A stretch of DNA of 64,000 bases from Flavimaribacter sp039888615 (GTDB taxonomy: Bacteria > Pseudomonadota > Alphaproteobacteria > Rhizobiales > Rhizobiaceae). Shown piece by piece: positions 9,122 through 17,917 of the stretch (within the stretch, counting starts at the first letter, position 1; each line of letters opens with the position of its first letter). The position numbers and the translations under genes were made by a program. The notes beneath the pieces were generated by a model. It had not been told where the DNA came from, did not search any database, and saw nothing but the letters and a program-made list of their open reading frames with translations. The stretch lies in assembly GCA_039888615.1 (NCBI GenBank), contig JBDQQS010000002.1; one strand, 5' to 3'.

Positions 9122-9242
9122 CCATCCTCATGGCCGGCGCGGTGGTTCGCGGCGCCGGCGTTAATCGTGAATGGACTGTCTTAGTGCCGAAGGAAACACT
9201 TGCGCAACCCATCGCCGGATGATGGCTATAGGAACGAAGCCT

Positions 9243-10082
9243 TCAGCGCGACATCAGCGTCAGATTCGTCATCGAATCGAGAAGCGTGTGGGTTACGCCG
9301 CCGAACAGGAATTCCTTGATCCTGGAATGGCTGTATGCGCCCATAACCAGCAGATCCGCCTGGGTGTCCGACATGCGGTTCTCGATGATCGAAGCTGCAG
9401 GCACGCCGCCAGAGGACTGTGAACTGACCGTGACATTGATCCCGTGCCGACTAAGGGTCGCTGCAATCTCCGCGCCTGCCATAGAGGCGCTTTGTTCCAG
9501 CGTGTCCTTTGGATCGACGATGAAAATCTCGACCTTTTCCGCCGCCATGAGAAGCGGCAATGCGTCGAAGACGGCGCGGGTGGATTCCCGGGTTGCGTTC
9601 CACGCGACCAGCACAGATTTGACTGGCTTGCCTGAATGCCCGGTGTAGGGAACAAACAGGACGGGCCGGCCGCTCTCGAAAACGAGCGATTCGAGATCGG
9701 CGTAATCGTTGGTGTTGTCCGGGTTGCGCTGCAGCAGCACAACGATGTCCGCGCAATGCGCGCTGGATACGGCGGAAACCGCTCCATCACCCGTCGGGGA
9801 CCTTACCGAACGCCACTCGAAGGATACGCCCTCTGCATTGCAGCGATCCCTGAACTTTTTTTCCACGAGAGAGGAACGTTTCTGTATTTCTTCCTCGTCC
9901 AGCTGGTAGATCGTGGGATCGGGAATTTCCATTGGAGCAGTGTAAGCTACACGCATCGTCGGCTCCGCATGAATTCCGATAAGATGGGCGCCGTTCTGGC
10001 TGCACAGAGAAATTGAGGCGTTCAAAACGGGTTCGCAATCGCTCTCACTCCGCAATACGGCAACGATAGTCTTGTAGCTCAT
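9243..10082 (-). CDS. Universal stress protein, tandem Usp domains
   Basis: 279 residues, twice the size of a single UspA domain. The second half carries the ATP-binding-type loop LLVMGAYSHSRIKEFLFGG and ends VTHTLLDSMTNLTLM, as in Rhizobiales tandem Usp proteins; the first half (MSYKTIVAVLRSE to the mid part) is a degenerate Usp fold without a clear glycine loop. Usp proteins bind ATP or dimerise in stress survival. Start 10082 follows AGGGAG. I found no EcfG-type promoter ahead of it, unlike the stress genes further on. Confidence 0.85.
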   Translation of the reverse strand: MSYKTIVAVLRSESDCEPVLNASISLCSQNGAHLIGIHAEPTMRVAYTAPMEIPDPTIYQLDEEEIQKRSSLVEKKFRDRCNAEGVSFEWRSVRSPTGDGAVSAVSSAHCADIVVLLQRNPDNTNDYADLESLVFESGRPVLFVPYTGHSGKPVKSVLVAWNATRESTRAVFDALPLLMAAEKVEIFIVDPKDTLEQSASMAGAEIAATLSRHGINVTVSSQSSGGVPAASIIENRMSDTQADLLVMGAYSHSRIKEFLFGGVTHTLLDSMTNLTLMSR

Positions 10083-10190
10083 AGTCGGCTCCCTAATATG
10101 TTCAGCGCATTGGTCTGTTTTCCAATGGCGCCGTTTATTCAATATTATCGTAACCTCTTGCGCCTTGACCGGGATCAATACCAGTCAGCG

Positions 10191-10949
10191 TCAACGCGCT
10201 GTCTTTTCCCGTTTCGACTGCAATAGGGTCAGCATTTGCCGGACCTGCAATGCCGCCGCCTCGATAGCGGCGGCGTCGCGGCCTCTAATGACAATTTGCG
10301 TGGAAAAGGTCGTTCCGTCAAACTGCGGATAGGAACCAATCACCGTTTCGCGGTTCTCGTTCTGTATGGCCGCCAGAGGATCTCCGATCGTTCCCTCGCC
10401 GAACGGGCAATGCACAGCGACGGACTGGATCTTGGTTCCGGTTTTTAAAGTCGGAAGCAGACTGTCCAACATCGCCTGAAAGACCGACGGAACGCCCGCC
10501 ATCACGTGGACATTGCCTATCGTGAAACCCGGCGCGACGGATACAGGATTGACGATATGCTTGGCGCCTTTCGGCATTCGGGCCATGCGCTTGCGCGATT
10601 CGGTGAATTCCATGTCGCGGCTTCGATAGACCGCCCCCATCAATTCCAGCGCCGTTTCGTCGTGCTCGCAGGGAACGCCGAAGGCCACGGAAATTGCATC
10701 GGCGGTAATGTCGTCATGGGTCGGGCCTATGCCACCGGAGGTGAAAACGTAGGTGTGGACGCTTCGAAGCTCGTTGACTGCCTTGACTATCGCGCTTTCT
10801 TCGTCGCCAACGATGCGAACTTCTTCAAGATCTATGCCTACCGCCGTCAGCATGTCGGCGAGATGGCCGATATTCTTGTCTTTTGTGCGCCCCGACAGCA
10901 ATTCATCGCCGATTGCGACCATTGCAGCTGTAACTATCGCTTTCGACAT
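10191..10949 (-). CDS. Molybdopterin-binding (CinA N-terminal/MoaB-like) domain protein
   Basis: 252 residues consisting of one MoCF_biosynth/CinA N-terminal domain without the C-terminal deamidase of full-length CinA. Marks are AAMVAIGDELLSGRTKDKN, the TSGGIGPTHDD loop and NPVSVAPGF. Proteins of this length are usually labelled competence/damage-inducible protein A; relatives act on ADP-ribose or FAD. ATG 10949 follows ACGAGGAGA. Its exact substrate is not deducible here. Confidence 0.85.
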   Translation of the reverse strand: MSKAIVTAAMVAIGDELLSGRTKDKNIGHLADMLTAVGIDLEEVRIVGDEESAIVKAVNELRSVHTYVFTSGGIGPTHDDITADAISVAFGVPCEHDETALELMGAVYRSRDMEFTESRKRMARMPKGAKHIVNPVSVAPGFTIGNVHVMAGVPSVFQAMLDSLLPTLKTGTKIQSVAVHCPFGEGTIGDPLAAIQNENRETVIGSYPQFDGTTFSTQIVIRGRDAAAIEAAALQVRQMLTLLQSKREKTAR

Positions 10950-11126
10950 GCAGTCTCCTCGTATTTCAATTGCGAATACGTAACGCGTGGGCCATCAGGC
11001 TGCAAGCGCCGGGGGACTTTCGAAAAATGTCTGGATGTTCGTCAACGCGCGGACTGAACCGTTTGTCCTTGGCAATCTGCCAAAGGCGGTCGAGAGCACG
11101 TTTTTCTACCGCTCACAGCGGCCGGA

Positions 11127-11399
11127 TCATTTGTAGGTAACTGCAGCGAGTTTGTGCAGAAGATGGGCCTTCAGAAGGTTTTCGATCCGCTTCTTGACCT
11201 GCCCGACAAGTTGGGCGTTTTCCGCGCGCACCACAAGCGTATCGATCGCTTTGTCGACGGTCTTCAGTCCTCCGACGTCGCCTAGTCCACGACTTTCTAT
11301 TTCCCGCCACAAATCTTCTCCGAGATTTCTGATACGGGTGGTCAGGTGGCCGTCCTTGTTCGACGGGAAGAATATGGTTGCTATCTTTTGTCCAGGCAT
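11127..11399 (-). CDS. Hypothetical small protein
   Basis: 90 residues, MPGQKIATIFFPSN onward, predicted alpha/beta with two strand-like segments and an amphipathic C-terminal helix (VKKRIENLLKAHLLHKL). The ATG at 11399 is preceded by AAAAGG about 10 bases off, an acceptable but not strong site. I do not recognise a family. It lies alone between the CinA-like gene and a long intergenic stretch. Confidence 0.45.
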   Translation of the reverse strand: MPGQKIATIFFPSNKDGHLTTRIRNLGEDLWREIESRGLGDVGGLKTVDKAIDTLVVRAENAQLVGQVKKRIENLLKAHLLHKLAAVTYK

Positions 11400-11976
11400 C
11401 GATTTCTACCTTTTCGTTCTCCAATCCGTTCGTGTCCCAAACCCTGCTCACTTTGAGGTCAATACAACCCGTTCTGGATTTAAATATGTTCGCCTTCGCA
11501 CTGTTTCCAGTGTTGCGGCACATATCAAATGAATACCGAAATACGAATGTCGAGCATTCTAGTTCGGAGCCATACGCGGTCAAGGATCTGGTTGGCCATA
11601 TTGAACGTTCTTGCACCATGCAACAATGTTGCCGTTTGACTTGAAGTGCAAGAAGTTTTGAAGGAAAATCGTGGACCGGTGACTAATGGCGAAGTCACCG
11701 GTCCGAAACGCATTCTCTCAGGGCGACTATGAGAAATGCGTCAGCTCGTTTGGCTAGGCCAGTGACGAACACGTTTTGCTTATACATTATATTTACGAGA
11801 CTTATAACTAAAAAATGGAATTTGGAGTACAGATCGGACATTTTTTTTAATTCAACTTGTTTTCTTTTTCGCAATGGTTGCATATTCTTGTCGATGCACC
11901 TGAAAAATCTGGCGCCGCTTCAGTTGCGAAAGAAAAACAATTTCATGAAAGTACACTTTTCCTGATCGTTGCTGAT
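11400..11976. other. Gene-free stretch before dps
   Basis: No open frame here has a convincing start, codon pattern or motif. The only structure is a perfect hairpin at 11673-11704; the right end, from about 11760, is noticeably AT-rich and leads into the dps promoter. Confidence 0.5.
11673..11704. repeat. Perfect 12-bp hairpin
   Basis: GGACCGGTGACT (11673-11684) and AGTCACCGGTCC (11693-11704) enclose AATGGCGA. No T run follows on the plus strand; on the minus strand it is followed by ACGATTTTCC, so it could be a weak terminator for a minus-strand transcript or part of a small RNA. Confidence 0.5.
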
Positions 11977-12001
11977 GGAACTGAAGCCATGCTCTTACGT
12001 T
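11977..12001 (+). promoter_or_regulatory. EcfG-type promoter of dps
   Basis: GGAAC at 11977-11981, 16 bases, CGTT at 11998-12001: an exact match to the alphaproteobacterial EcfG consensus, 61 bases before the dps start. Confidence 0.9.
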
Positions 12002-12061
12002 ATAAGTGGGAGTGCGTGTGTGGACACTGCTCTTCAGTTTGAAACGGAAGGACTCCTATTT

Positions 12062-12562
12062 ATGCAAAGCCATATACTCAAGGTGCGCGCTGACATCCAA
12101 GACCCGGAAACCGGAATAGACAACCGGAAAAAAGTCGCCGCCAATATGGCGTCCTGTGTGTCAGACAGCTATCTGTTGATGGTCAAGACGCAAGGTTATC
12201 ACTGGAATGTCGTTGGTCCATTGTTTCGGTCCATTCATCTTCTGACCGAAGATCACTACAATAATCTTTTTCAAGCAATCGACGAATTGGCTGAGCGCAT
12301 CAGGGCGCTTGGATATCCGTCACCCTCCAGCTTTACGGAGATGATTGCTCTGAGCGCTATCGAAGAAGATACCGAGAATCCGACTGCAGAGGAGATGATC
12401 GATAATCTTGTTAGAGACCATGGAATCCTGGCGCGGCGATTCCGCGAGTGCATTTCGCGCGCCGAAATGGCCGACGACGTCGTATCCGCCGACATGTTGA
12501 CGAGGCGCATAGAGTTTCACGAAAAAGCGATCTGGATGCTGAGCGCAGTAAAGTCCGAATAG
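12062..12562 (+). CDS. dps: DNA starvation/stationary-phase protection protein Dps
   Basis: 166 residues forming one ferritin-like four-helix domain. The inter-subunit ferroxidase ligands are visible: GYHWNVVGPLF with its histidine, then HLLTEDHYNN and FQAIDELAERIRALG. Dps forms dodecamers that oxidise Fe(II) with H2O2 and shield DNA. The start at 12062 follows GGAAGGA. It has an exact EcfG promoter and a strong terminator of its own, so it is a single-gene GSR unit. Confidence 0.93.
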   Translation: MQSHILKVRADIQDPETGIDNRKKVAANMASCVSDSYLLMVKTQGYHWNVVGPLFRSIHLLTEDHYNNLFQAIDELAERIRALGYPSPSSFTEMIALSAIEEDTENPTAEEMIDNLVRDHGILARRFRECISRAEMADDVVSADMLTRRIEFHEKAIWMLSAVKSE

Positions 12563-12636
12563 GAAGATCTCGGAGGGCCGTTGCAATTGTCGCAGACGCC
12601 CTGGAAGACCGAAAAAACATCAATTGGCATTCCGCT

Positions 12637-12674
12637 CAATCGGCTTTTTGCTCGTCAAAAAGCCGATTGTTTTG
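12637..12674 (+). terminator. Terminator of dps
   Basis: A perfect 14-bp stem, CAATCGGCTTTTTG with CAAAAAGCCGATTG, a CTCGT loop and a following TTTTG. Confidence 0.9.
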
Positions 12675-12734
12675 TTGTATTTGAAGGAAGTTGTGGTCCA
12701 TGCAAATGGGCTCCGCAGAAAGATTAATCTGAGT

Positions 12735-12759
12735 GGAACCCATTTGCCGTTTGGTCGTT
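12735..12759 (+). promoter_or_regulatory. EcfG-type promoter of the PRC-barrel gene
   Basis: GGAAC at 12735-12739, 16 bases, CGTT at 12756-12759; 75 bases before the start codon. Confidence 0.9.
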
Positions 12760-12834
12760 TTGTTTACGAACGCCGAGGCAGTCGGATGCTTGATCGGCTG
12801 TTCTCAAAACTGCCAGACGAAAAGGAGTATAACA

Positions 12835-13869
12835 ATGAAACGGATTATCGCAACAACTGCAGTTGCCTTGATGCTTGGCACGTCCGCCTTTGCGAGCGAC
12901 GCCAATAGGTCCGCCAACACGATGCTCAACACTTATGCTGCTGAACAGCCCGGCGACGTTTTCGCCTCTGAATTCATCGGCATGCGCATTTACTCTGCTG
13001 AAAATGAGTGGAATTCTTGGGATGACGGCGCCCGTGTAGAGCCCGGCGCAAATGCCGAATGGGACGACATCGGCGAGGTTGACGACGTCATCTTCGGTAA
13101 AGACGGTCAGGTCAAGGCAGTCATCCTTGGTGTCGGCGGATTCATCGGAATTGGCGAAAAGGATATCGCCGTTCCAATGGACCAGATCAAAACCGTTTAT
13201 GAAAGCGAAGGCGACGACTACTTCCTCGTTGTCAGCACCAACAAGGAAACGTTGACCAACGCCGAGCCGTTCCAGCGCGCCGAAGACAAGGAAATGGCTG
13301 CAGCCGAGACGGAATCCATGGATAATTCCGCCGACATGACAGCTGAATCAGTTGCTGAGCCGGAAGCCGACGGTGTTACTACGGACGCCGGGGAGCCGAT
13401 GACCAAAAAGCAGCGCGCAGAGACGGCGGAAGCAGAGAATACCGACCGTGTCGTGACCTCGAAAACGGCTGACTCGTCCATGACCGCAAAGGACGAAATG
13501 ACCACGGGCAGTGTTTCCGACGATGAAGCTGCTTGGGCTGACCGCGATATGCTGACGCGTCCCGAGATGACACGTGATGGCTTCAACGAAGCGAGTTACG
13601 AAGAACTGACGGCTGAGCAGCTGGAAGGCGCTCGCGTGTACGGCCTTAACGACGAAGACGTCGGCGAGATTGATCGCCTTGTGCTCAGTGAAGATGGACA
13701 AATCCAGACGGTCGTCATCGACGTTGGTGGTTTCCTCGGCCTCGGTGAACACCCTGTCGGTGTGACCATGGACGAATTGCAGATCCTGCACGATCCGAAT
13801 GGATCGGTGCGTGTCTATATCGACTCGACCGAGGAAGCTCTCGAAGGACAGCCTGCATATCGCAGCTAA
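12835..13869 (+). CDS. Exported PRC-barrel domain protein (two barrels)
   Basis: 344 residues with a signal peptide ending AFA-S (about residue 20). Two PRC-barrel modules follow, at about residues 45-130 (GEVDDVIFGKDG then VKAVILGVGGFIGIGEKDIAVP) and 260-330 (VGEIDRLVLSEDG then VVIDVGGFLGLGEHPVGV). Between them is a low-complexity acidic linker rich in Glu, Ala and Thr. The protein should be periplasmic; PRC barrels are generic docking folds, so function is open. AAGGAG lies 8 bases before the ATG. The EcfG promoter and dedicated terminator place it in the GSR regulon. Confidence 0.9.
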   Translation: MKRIIATTAVALMLGTSAFASDANRSANTMLNTYAAEQPGDVFASEFIGMRIYSAENEWNSWDDGARVEPGANAEWDDIGEVDDVIFGKDGQVKAVILGVGGFIGIGEKDIAVPMDQIKTVYESEGDDYFLVVSTNKETLTNAEPFQRAEDKEMAAAETESMDNSADMTAESVAEPEADGVTTDAGEPMTKKQRAETAEAENTDRVVTSKTADSSMTAKDEMTTGSVSDDEAAWADRDMLTRPEMTRDGFNEASYEELTAEQLEGARVYGLNDEDVGEIDRLVLSEDGQIQTVVIDVGGFLGLGEHPVGVTMDELQILHDPNGSVRVYIDSTEEALEGQPAYRS

Positions 13870-13894
13870 TCGCTTCGAACAGCTTCAAATCGGG

Positions 13895-13922
13895 AACAGG
13901 CCGCCTCGAGCGGCCTGTTTTC
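13895..13922 (+). terminator. Terminator of the PRC-barrel gene
   Basis: AACAGGCCGC and GCGGCCTGTT pair around CTCGA, followed by TT and a pyrimidine-rich run. Confidence 0.85.
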
Positions 13923-14018
13923 GTTTGGTTTGCAACCAAAGGGCCGGTTCCACGTTAATCAGGCCATGGAATGGGTCCAAACTGGCGGCATGTAATTCTA
14001 TAGCGACGGGAAAAGACG

Positions 14019-15164
14019 GTGTCGAAAACGATAAAACAAGATGAAACTGACGCGAAGTCGGTGTTGGTCGCTTCCGGTGGGCTCTCCACGCGACTAATTG
14101 CCATAATAGCTGGATGCGCTGCGCTCTACCTTGGCAAGAATTTTCTGTTGCCAATTACGCTTGCGGTCATCATCGCCCTGACACTGGGACCATTGGTTTA
14201 TACGGCGCGGAGGCTACACATTCCGTCGCCCCTGACGGCGGCGCTGCTCCTGTTTCTTTGCGGGGCCGGATTTCTCGCAGGGGCTGTTACTCTGGCCGGT
14301 CCGTTGGCCGATTTCATGGCAGATGCTCCGAGGATCGGAGCCGAATTGAAGGACAAATTGAAGAGCATTCGGGAGCCGGTGGAATCGATCAACTCTGTCG
14401 GAGAAGAAGTGGAGAAACTTGCAGGATCGGGAGATGACTCAACCGCGAATGAAGTCGTCGTCAAGGGGCCCGGGCTCATGACCCGGGCGGCGGACGATAT
14501 CATGATCGTTTCGGCGACGGTCGTTCTGACGCTTGTCCTGAGCTTTTTCCTTCTGATTTCGAGGGACATGTTTCTCAAGAAAGCCATCCGCATTTTCCCG
14601 CGCCTCAGCGACAAGAAGCGCATTTTCGCGCTGATCACCGATATTGAGCATGACGTCTCTCACTATCTGCTTACTGTCGCAGTCATAAATGGCGGCCTTG
14701 GAATATGCGTCGGAATCTCTTTCTATGTTCTGGGAGTTCCGACCCCGCACCTGTGGGCAGTGCTCGCCGCCCTGTTGAACTTCCTGCCCTATATCGGCGC
14801 GCTCACGGGCGTTCTGCTAGCATTCGGTGTATCTCTGCTGACCTTCGACACGATCTCCCACGCGCTCGTGCCTGCTTTGACCTATCTGGTCTTCACCACG
14901 ATAGAAGGGCAGTTCGTGACCCCGATGGTTCTTGGTCGCCGTTTCTCCATGAATACCGTCGGGATATTAATCTCGATTGCGTTTTTCGGCTTTATCTGGG
15001 GGCCTATCGGAGTGCTGGTCGCGGTTCCGCTGCTGATTATCTTCAAGGGAATTTGCGAACGGATCGAAAGCCTTCGTCATATCGGCGAGTTTTTGTCCGG
15101 AGAGCAATTGCCGCCGGATGAAACGGAAGATGGCGCCGCCGAAAAGCAAGCGGCAAATCGTTAG
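14019..15164 (+). CDS. AI-2E family transporter (PerM/YdiK-type permease)
   Basis: 381 residues with seven to eight membrane helices: a pair near residues 25-65, one at about 70-95, then a soluble helical insert (about 105-160), and the C-terminal set including LWAVLAALLNFLPYIGAL, the family signature, and GPIGVLVAVPLLII. Members export autoinducer-like or other small solutes; the substrate here is unknown. It starts with GTG behind a GGGA-type site. It lies between two EcfG units, but I found no EcfG motif immediately upstream. Confidence 0.9.
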   Translation: MSKTIKQDETDAKSVLVASGGLSTRLIAIIAGCAALYLGKNFLLPITLAVIIALTLGPLVYTARRLHIPSPLTAALLLFLCGAGFLAGAVTLAGPLADFMADAPRIGAELKDKLKSIREPVESINSVGEEVEKLAGSGDDSTANEVVVKGPGLMTRAADDIMIVSATVVLTLVLSFFLLISRDMFLKKAIRIFPRLSDKKRIFALITDIEHDVSHYLLTVAVINGGLGICVGISFYVLGVPTPHLWAVLAALLNFLPYIGALTGVLLAFGVSLLTFDTISHALVPALTYLVFTTIEGQFVTPMVLGRRFSMNTVGILISIAFFGFIWGPIGVLVAVPLLIIFKGICERIESLRHIGEFLSGEQLPPDETEDGAAEKQAANR

Positions 15165-15235
15165 TCAGGGATCCGGCTTCGGAGTACGCTGTTTGCTGCA
15201 GGTACAGGGTCGAAACCTGTCAACCATAGATTTTG

Positions 15236-15260
15236 GGAACAAATCAAGATTTGTTCGGTT
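15236..15260 (+). promoter_or_regulatory. EcfG-type promoter of the 15304-17313 operon
   Basis: GGAAC at 15236-15240, 16 bases, GGTT at 15257-15260; 44 bases before the first start codon. Confidence 0.85.
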
Positions 15261-15303
15261 ATCTGATCGAGATTGAAAGCAGATGCTTTGCGGGAGAGTA
15301 AAG

Positions 15304-15840
15304 ATGGAAAAACAGCATAACAACGAAACGATAGGGCAGGGAGCCACAACCGCCAAACCGGCGAAAGCGAGCTCTCAAGCGGCCGATTTCGTAAAGCAGA
15401 CCGCCGATCGGGCGGGGGCAGTGGCTTCTGACGTCAAGGATACGATTTCAGAGGCGGCGTCGGAATTCGGCGACACTGTGGCGCAACGTGCCGAAAAAAC
15501 GCAGCATGAAGCCCTGAAGAAGGTCGCAGAAGGAACAGAAAGGACGGTCGAAAAAGGCAAGTCCTTTACCCAGGATCTTTTGTTGTCTCTCAGTCGCGCC
15601 TTCGAGGTTGGAAGCCGTAGTCTCGAAAGCGATGGTATGGCGTCTACCGCGAGCTACGCCCGCGCCACAGGGAAAGGCCTGGAGACCGCGGCCGATGAGA
15701 TCGACGGTCTCGACTCCGCCCACGTCGCGCACCGCGTCGAAACCTTTGTCAGAGAGCGCCCGTTCCAGACTGTTGGTCTTTTTGCGCTCGCGGGGTTCAC
15801 GCTCGCTACAGTGGTGAAGGCTTCGATGAGGAAATCGTAA
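15304..15840 (+). CDS. Phasin-like/nutrient-deprivation-induced helical protein
   Basis: 178 residues, mostly amphipathic helix rich in Ala, Lys and Glu (VKQTADRAGAVASDVKDTI and similar), with one hydrophobic segment near the C terminus (FALAGFTLATVV). The pattern resembles the nutrient deprivation-induced proteins of Rhizobiales. A GGGAG site precedes ATG 15304. It opens a three-gene stress operon with the holin-X and DUF3618 genes; together they probably act at the inner membrane, though no reaction can be assigned. Confidence 0.8.
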   Translation: MEKQHNNETIGQGATTAKPAKASSQAADFVKQTADRAGAVASDVKDTISEAASEFGDTVAQRAEKTQHEALKKVAEGTERTVEKGKSFTQDLLLSLSRAFEVGSRSLESDGMASTASYARATGKGLETAADEIDGLDSAHVAHRVETFVRERPFQTVGLFALAGFTLATVVKASMRKS

Positions 15841-15883
15841 GACTGACTGGCTGCGAACGTGATGAACGGAAGGAATGCATACA

Positions 15884-16270
15884 ATGAACAACAACAATAG
15901 CATCATCCAGACAATTCGGGAGTTGATCGCAGACGCGACATTGCTGGTGCGTCAGGAGATAAATCTTGCGAAAGCCGAGGCGGCAGAGAAACTCGGGCAG
16001 ATCCAGGCGGGCGTCGCAGCTGTTGCTGTCGGTTTGCTGATTGCGCTCACGGCGTTGCTTGTGCTGGTTCAGGCGTTGGTCGTTGCTCTTGGCAACATCA
16101 TGCCGCCAGCGCTCGCGGCGCTGATCGTGGGCGTAGTGCTCGCGCTCATCGCGTTTGTTCTTGTGATGAACGGCGCCAATCAACTCAAGCCGGAAAACCT
16201 CGCGCCAAAGCGGACAATACGCTCAGTCCGTGAAAACGCCGAGAAAATGAAGGAGGGTAGATCATCATGA
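15884..16270 (+). CDS. Phage holin family/Holin-X (DUF1469) membrane protein
   Basis: 128 residues. An N-terminal amphipathic helix (IRELIADATLLVRQEINLAKAEAAEKLGQ) precedes two membrane helices (about 45-67 and 72-95) and a basic tail. This is the layout of the Actinobacterial Holin-X/YqjE family, which is chromosomal and not tied to phage. AAGGA lies 9 bases before ATG 15884; an ATG at 15875 is less likely. Its stop overlaps the next start by four bases (ATGA), so translation is coupled to the DUF3618 gene. Confidence 0.85.
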   Translation: MNNNNSIIQTIRELIADATLLVRQEINLAKAEAAEKLGQIQAGVAAVAVGLLIALTALLVLVQALVVALGNIMPPALAALIVGVVLALIAFVLVMNGANQLKPENLAPKRTIRSVRENAEKMKEGRSS

Positions 16271-17313
16271 CCAGCGATGCTGAACGAATTGAAGAAGAAA
16301 TCAGAAACACAAGGGCTCGTATCGATATGAAAATGAACGATCTTGAAAACAAATTTTCGCCTTCGAGCTTCCTGAACGCCGCGCTTGGAGACGGTAACGA
16401 ACAGGTCGCCGATCTTGGCAATGCGATGGTCAAGAAAGCGAAGGAAAATCCTTTGTCCGCGCTGCTGATTGGAGCAGGCTTTGCAGGATTGTATCTTGCT
16501 TCCCGGTCGCAGAACACAAAAGGCGCCAATGACGAGACAGCCGAATTTGCAGCTGAGTCGATTGCGCAACCGAAGCCGACTGATCCGGCCGAGCGCATCG
16601 CACAGAACGCCGAGAGTATCCGCAACGAACTGAACGAGCTGCGCGACAGCGTTGCCCAAAGCGTAGATGAGTTCAGTGCGGCCGCCAGCAAGGGCAGCGA
16701 TGCGGCTCGCGAATCTGTGCGCAACGCCAGCGAACGCGTTCGTCAGGCCAGTGATCGCGTGGCCGAATACGCCAACTCCGCGACGCGCGCGCTCGGAGAT
16801 GCTCCGGATCAGGCTCGTGAAATCGGCCACAACGTCGCCGACTCCGTGCGCTCCGGCGTTGATTCGGCAGGACAGTTTGCGAGCAAACAGGCGAGGGCGA
16901 CCCGTCATCGCGCCGATTCAGCCGCAGATTGGGTGCGTGAGAATCCTGTTTCGGCAGGGCTCGTCGCGCTGGCGGTGGGAGCCGCCGCGGCCTCGATATT
17001 CACGGCGCGAAAACCTTCAGCAAGTGTCGAGGCAAGTCGCAAGCTTCATTACGCGTCGCGTGAGCGAGAAGGTCACGATGCACCAAAGGGCCGCGAGCGG
17101 TTCGAAAATTTCCAGAAGGCAGCCGAGTCCCGCGCTACTAAAAGCGCACCGAGGAAGGGGTCTGTGACCAAATCTGCAAAGGGTCCGAAAGCGGCTTCCG
17201 TCAAGACTTCGGCCAAGCCTCTGAAAAACGGCCCCGCCTACAAGAAGGCGCCGACCGCAAAATCCGCCGCTTCGACCAAGACCATGGGAACTGAGAAAAC
17301 GGATCAGGCGTAG
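16267..17313 (+). CDS. DUF3618 domain membrane-associated protein
   Basis: 348 residues. The N-terminal DUF3618 signature is IEEEIRNTRARIDMKMNDLENKFSP (about residues 7-33). Two hydrophobic segments follow, ENPLSALLIGAGFAGLYLA and NPVSAGLVALAVGAAAASIF, separated by a long alanine-rich coiled-coil-like stretch, and the C terminus is a Lys/Ala/Ser-rich basic tail resembling histone-like tails. Such proteins usually sit with Holin-X and stress proteins, as here. The function is unknown; a membrane-tethering role is only inference. Confidence 0.85.
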   Translation: MTSDAERIEEEIRNTRARIDMKMNDLENKFSPSSFLNAALGDGNEQVADLGNAMVKKAKENPLSALLIGAGFAGLYLASRSQNTKGANDETAEFAAESIAQPKPTDPAERIAQNAESIRNELNELRDSVAQSVDEFSAAASKGSDAARESVRNASERVRQASDRVAEYANSATRALGDAPDQAREIGHNVADSVRSGVDSAGQFASKQARATRHRADSAADWVRENPVSAGLVALAVGAAAASIFTARKPSASVEASRKLHYASREREGHDAPKGRERFENFQKAAESRATKSAPRKGSVTKSAKGPKAASVKTSAKPLKNGPAYKKAPTAKSAASTKTMGTEKTDQA

Positions 17314-17356
17314 TCCGCCTTTTCGCGGCATGATCTAGGTCCGATCTACAGGACGT

Positions 17357-17387
17357 CCAGCCGGCCCAGATAATCTGGGCCGGCTGG
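17357..17387 (+). terminator. Perfect 14-bp hairpin after the DUF3618 operon
   Basis: CCAGCCGGCCCAGA and TCTGGGCCGGCTGG around a TAA loop, 44 bases after the stop. It lacks a clear T run, so termination is likely but not certain. Confidence 0.65.
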
Positions 17388-17389
17388 AG

Positions 17390-17780
17390 TCACATTAACA
17401 AGTCCGTTTGCTCTATTTTTTCTGGCTTTGCGTCGGCGGCGCTCATTTTAGTCGTTGTGACGTCTCGCGATTGTTGTTTGTTTCTTGGGTAGCCTTGCGG
17501 CATCCTCACCAATCGTGCTCCCCGGCCGGGCCGCGTGAAGACGATCCAGCTATTCGTTCCCTCGTCCATGTTTGAGTTCCTGCGGGAGCGCCTGGAGATT
17601 GTGCTGCGGCAGCCGGTGACTAGGCAGGGACACGTATTTGCCAACCTCGTTCGGCTTTGCCTTTTGAAGCAAAGTACGTGGTGTCTACGTGTTCATCATC
17701 GCCAGGCGCAGCGCCTACTACGGCAGTGGGCGCCTCAAAGCCCATATTGGAGCGCGGCGCTTCGGTAGCTGACATTTTAC
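17390..17780. other. Stretch without a supportable gene
   Basis: Short open frames exist on both strands but none has a ribosome site, a recognisable motif or a consistent codon pattern. It ends at the EcfG promoter of the 24-residue peptide gene. Confidence 0.5.
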
Positions 17781-17781
17781 C

Positions 17782-17806
17782 GGAACAAAATTTGTAGCGG
17801 GACGTT
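17782..17806 (+). promoter_or_regulatory. EcfG-type promoter of the mini-gene
   Basis: GGAAC at 17782-17786, 16 bases, CGTT at 17803-17806; 32 bases before an ATG with an AGAGGT ribosome site. Confidence 0.9.
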
Positions 17807-17838
17807 TCCGAACAGTGAAAACGACAAAGAGGTGTCCC

Positions 17839-17913
17839 ATGCACAATATCTTCTATATCATCGGCGTTGTAGTGGTTGTCATTGCGATCCTGTCTTTCCT
17901 GGGACTGGCTTGA
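17839..17913 (+). CDS. 24-residue single-helix membrane peptide
   Basis: The frame reads MHNIFYIIGVVVVV then IAILSFLGLA and a TGA stop. Almost the whole peptide is one membrane helix, with a short polar N terminus. AGAGGT sits 8 bases before the ATG, and an exact EcfG promoter sits 32 bases upstream, which is why I accept so short a gene. Similar tiny YIIGVVVVV-type peptides occur in other alphaproteobacteria as far as I recall. It converges on the EEP gene with a five-base gap. The role is unknown; small stress peptides often modulate membrane proteins. Confidence 0.75.
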   Translation: MHNIFYIIGVVVVVIAILSFLGLA

Positions 17914-17917
17914 TCGC

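Noticed and set aside
13890..13915. GGAAC at 13893 as a promoter for the AI-2E transporter
   Set aside because: The expected CGTT is not at 16 or 17 bases, and the bases are part of the preceding terminator hairpin.
16267..17313. The holin-X/DUF3618 pair as a prophage lysis cassette
   Set aside because: No endolysin, structural or integrase genes; the family is a chromosomal stress-associated one and the operon has an EcfG promoter.
17398..17770. Small open frames on both strands between the DUF3618 operon and the mini-gene
   Set aside because: No ribosome site, no plausible domain and no promoter of the type seen around it.
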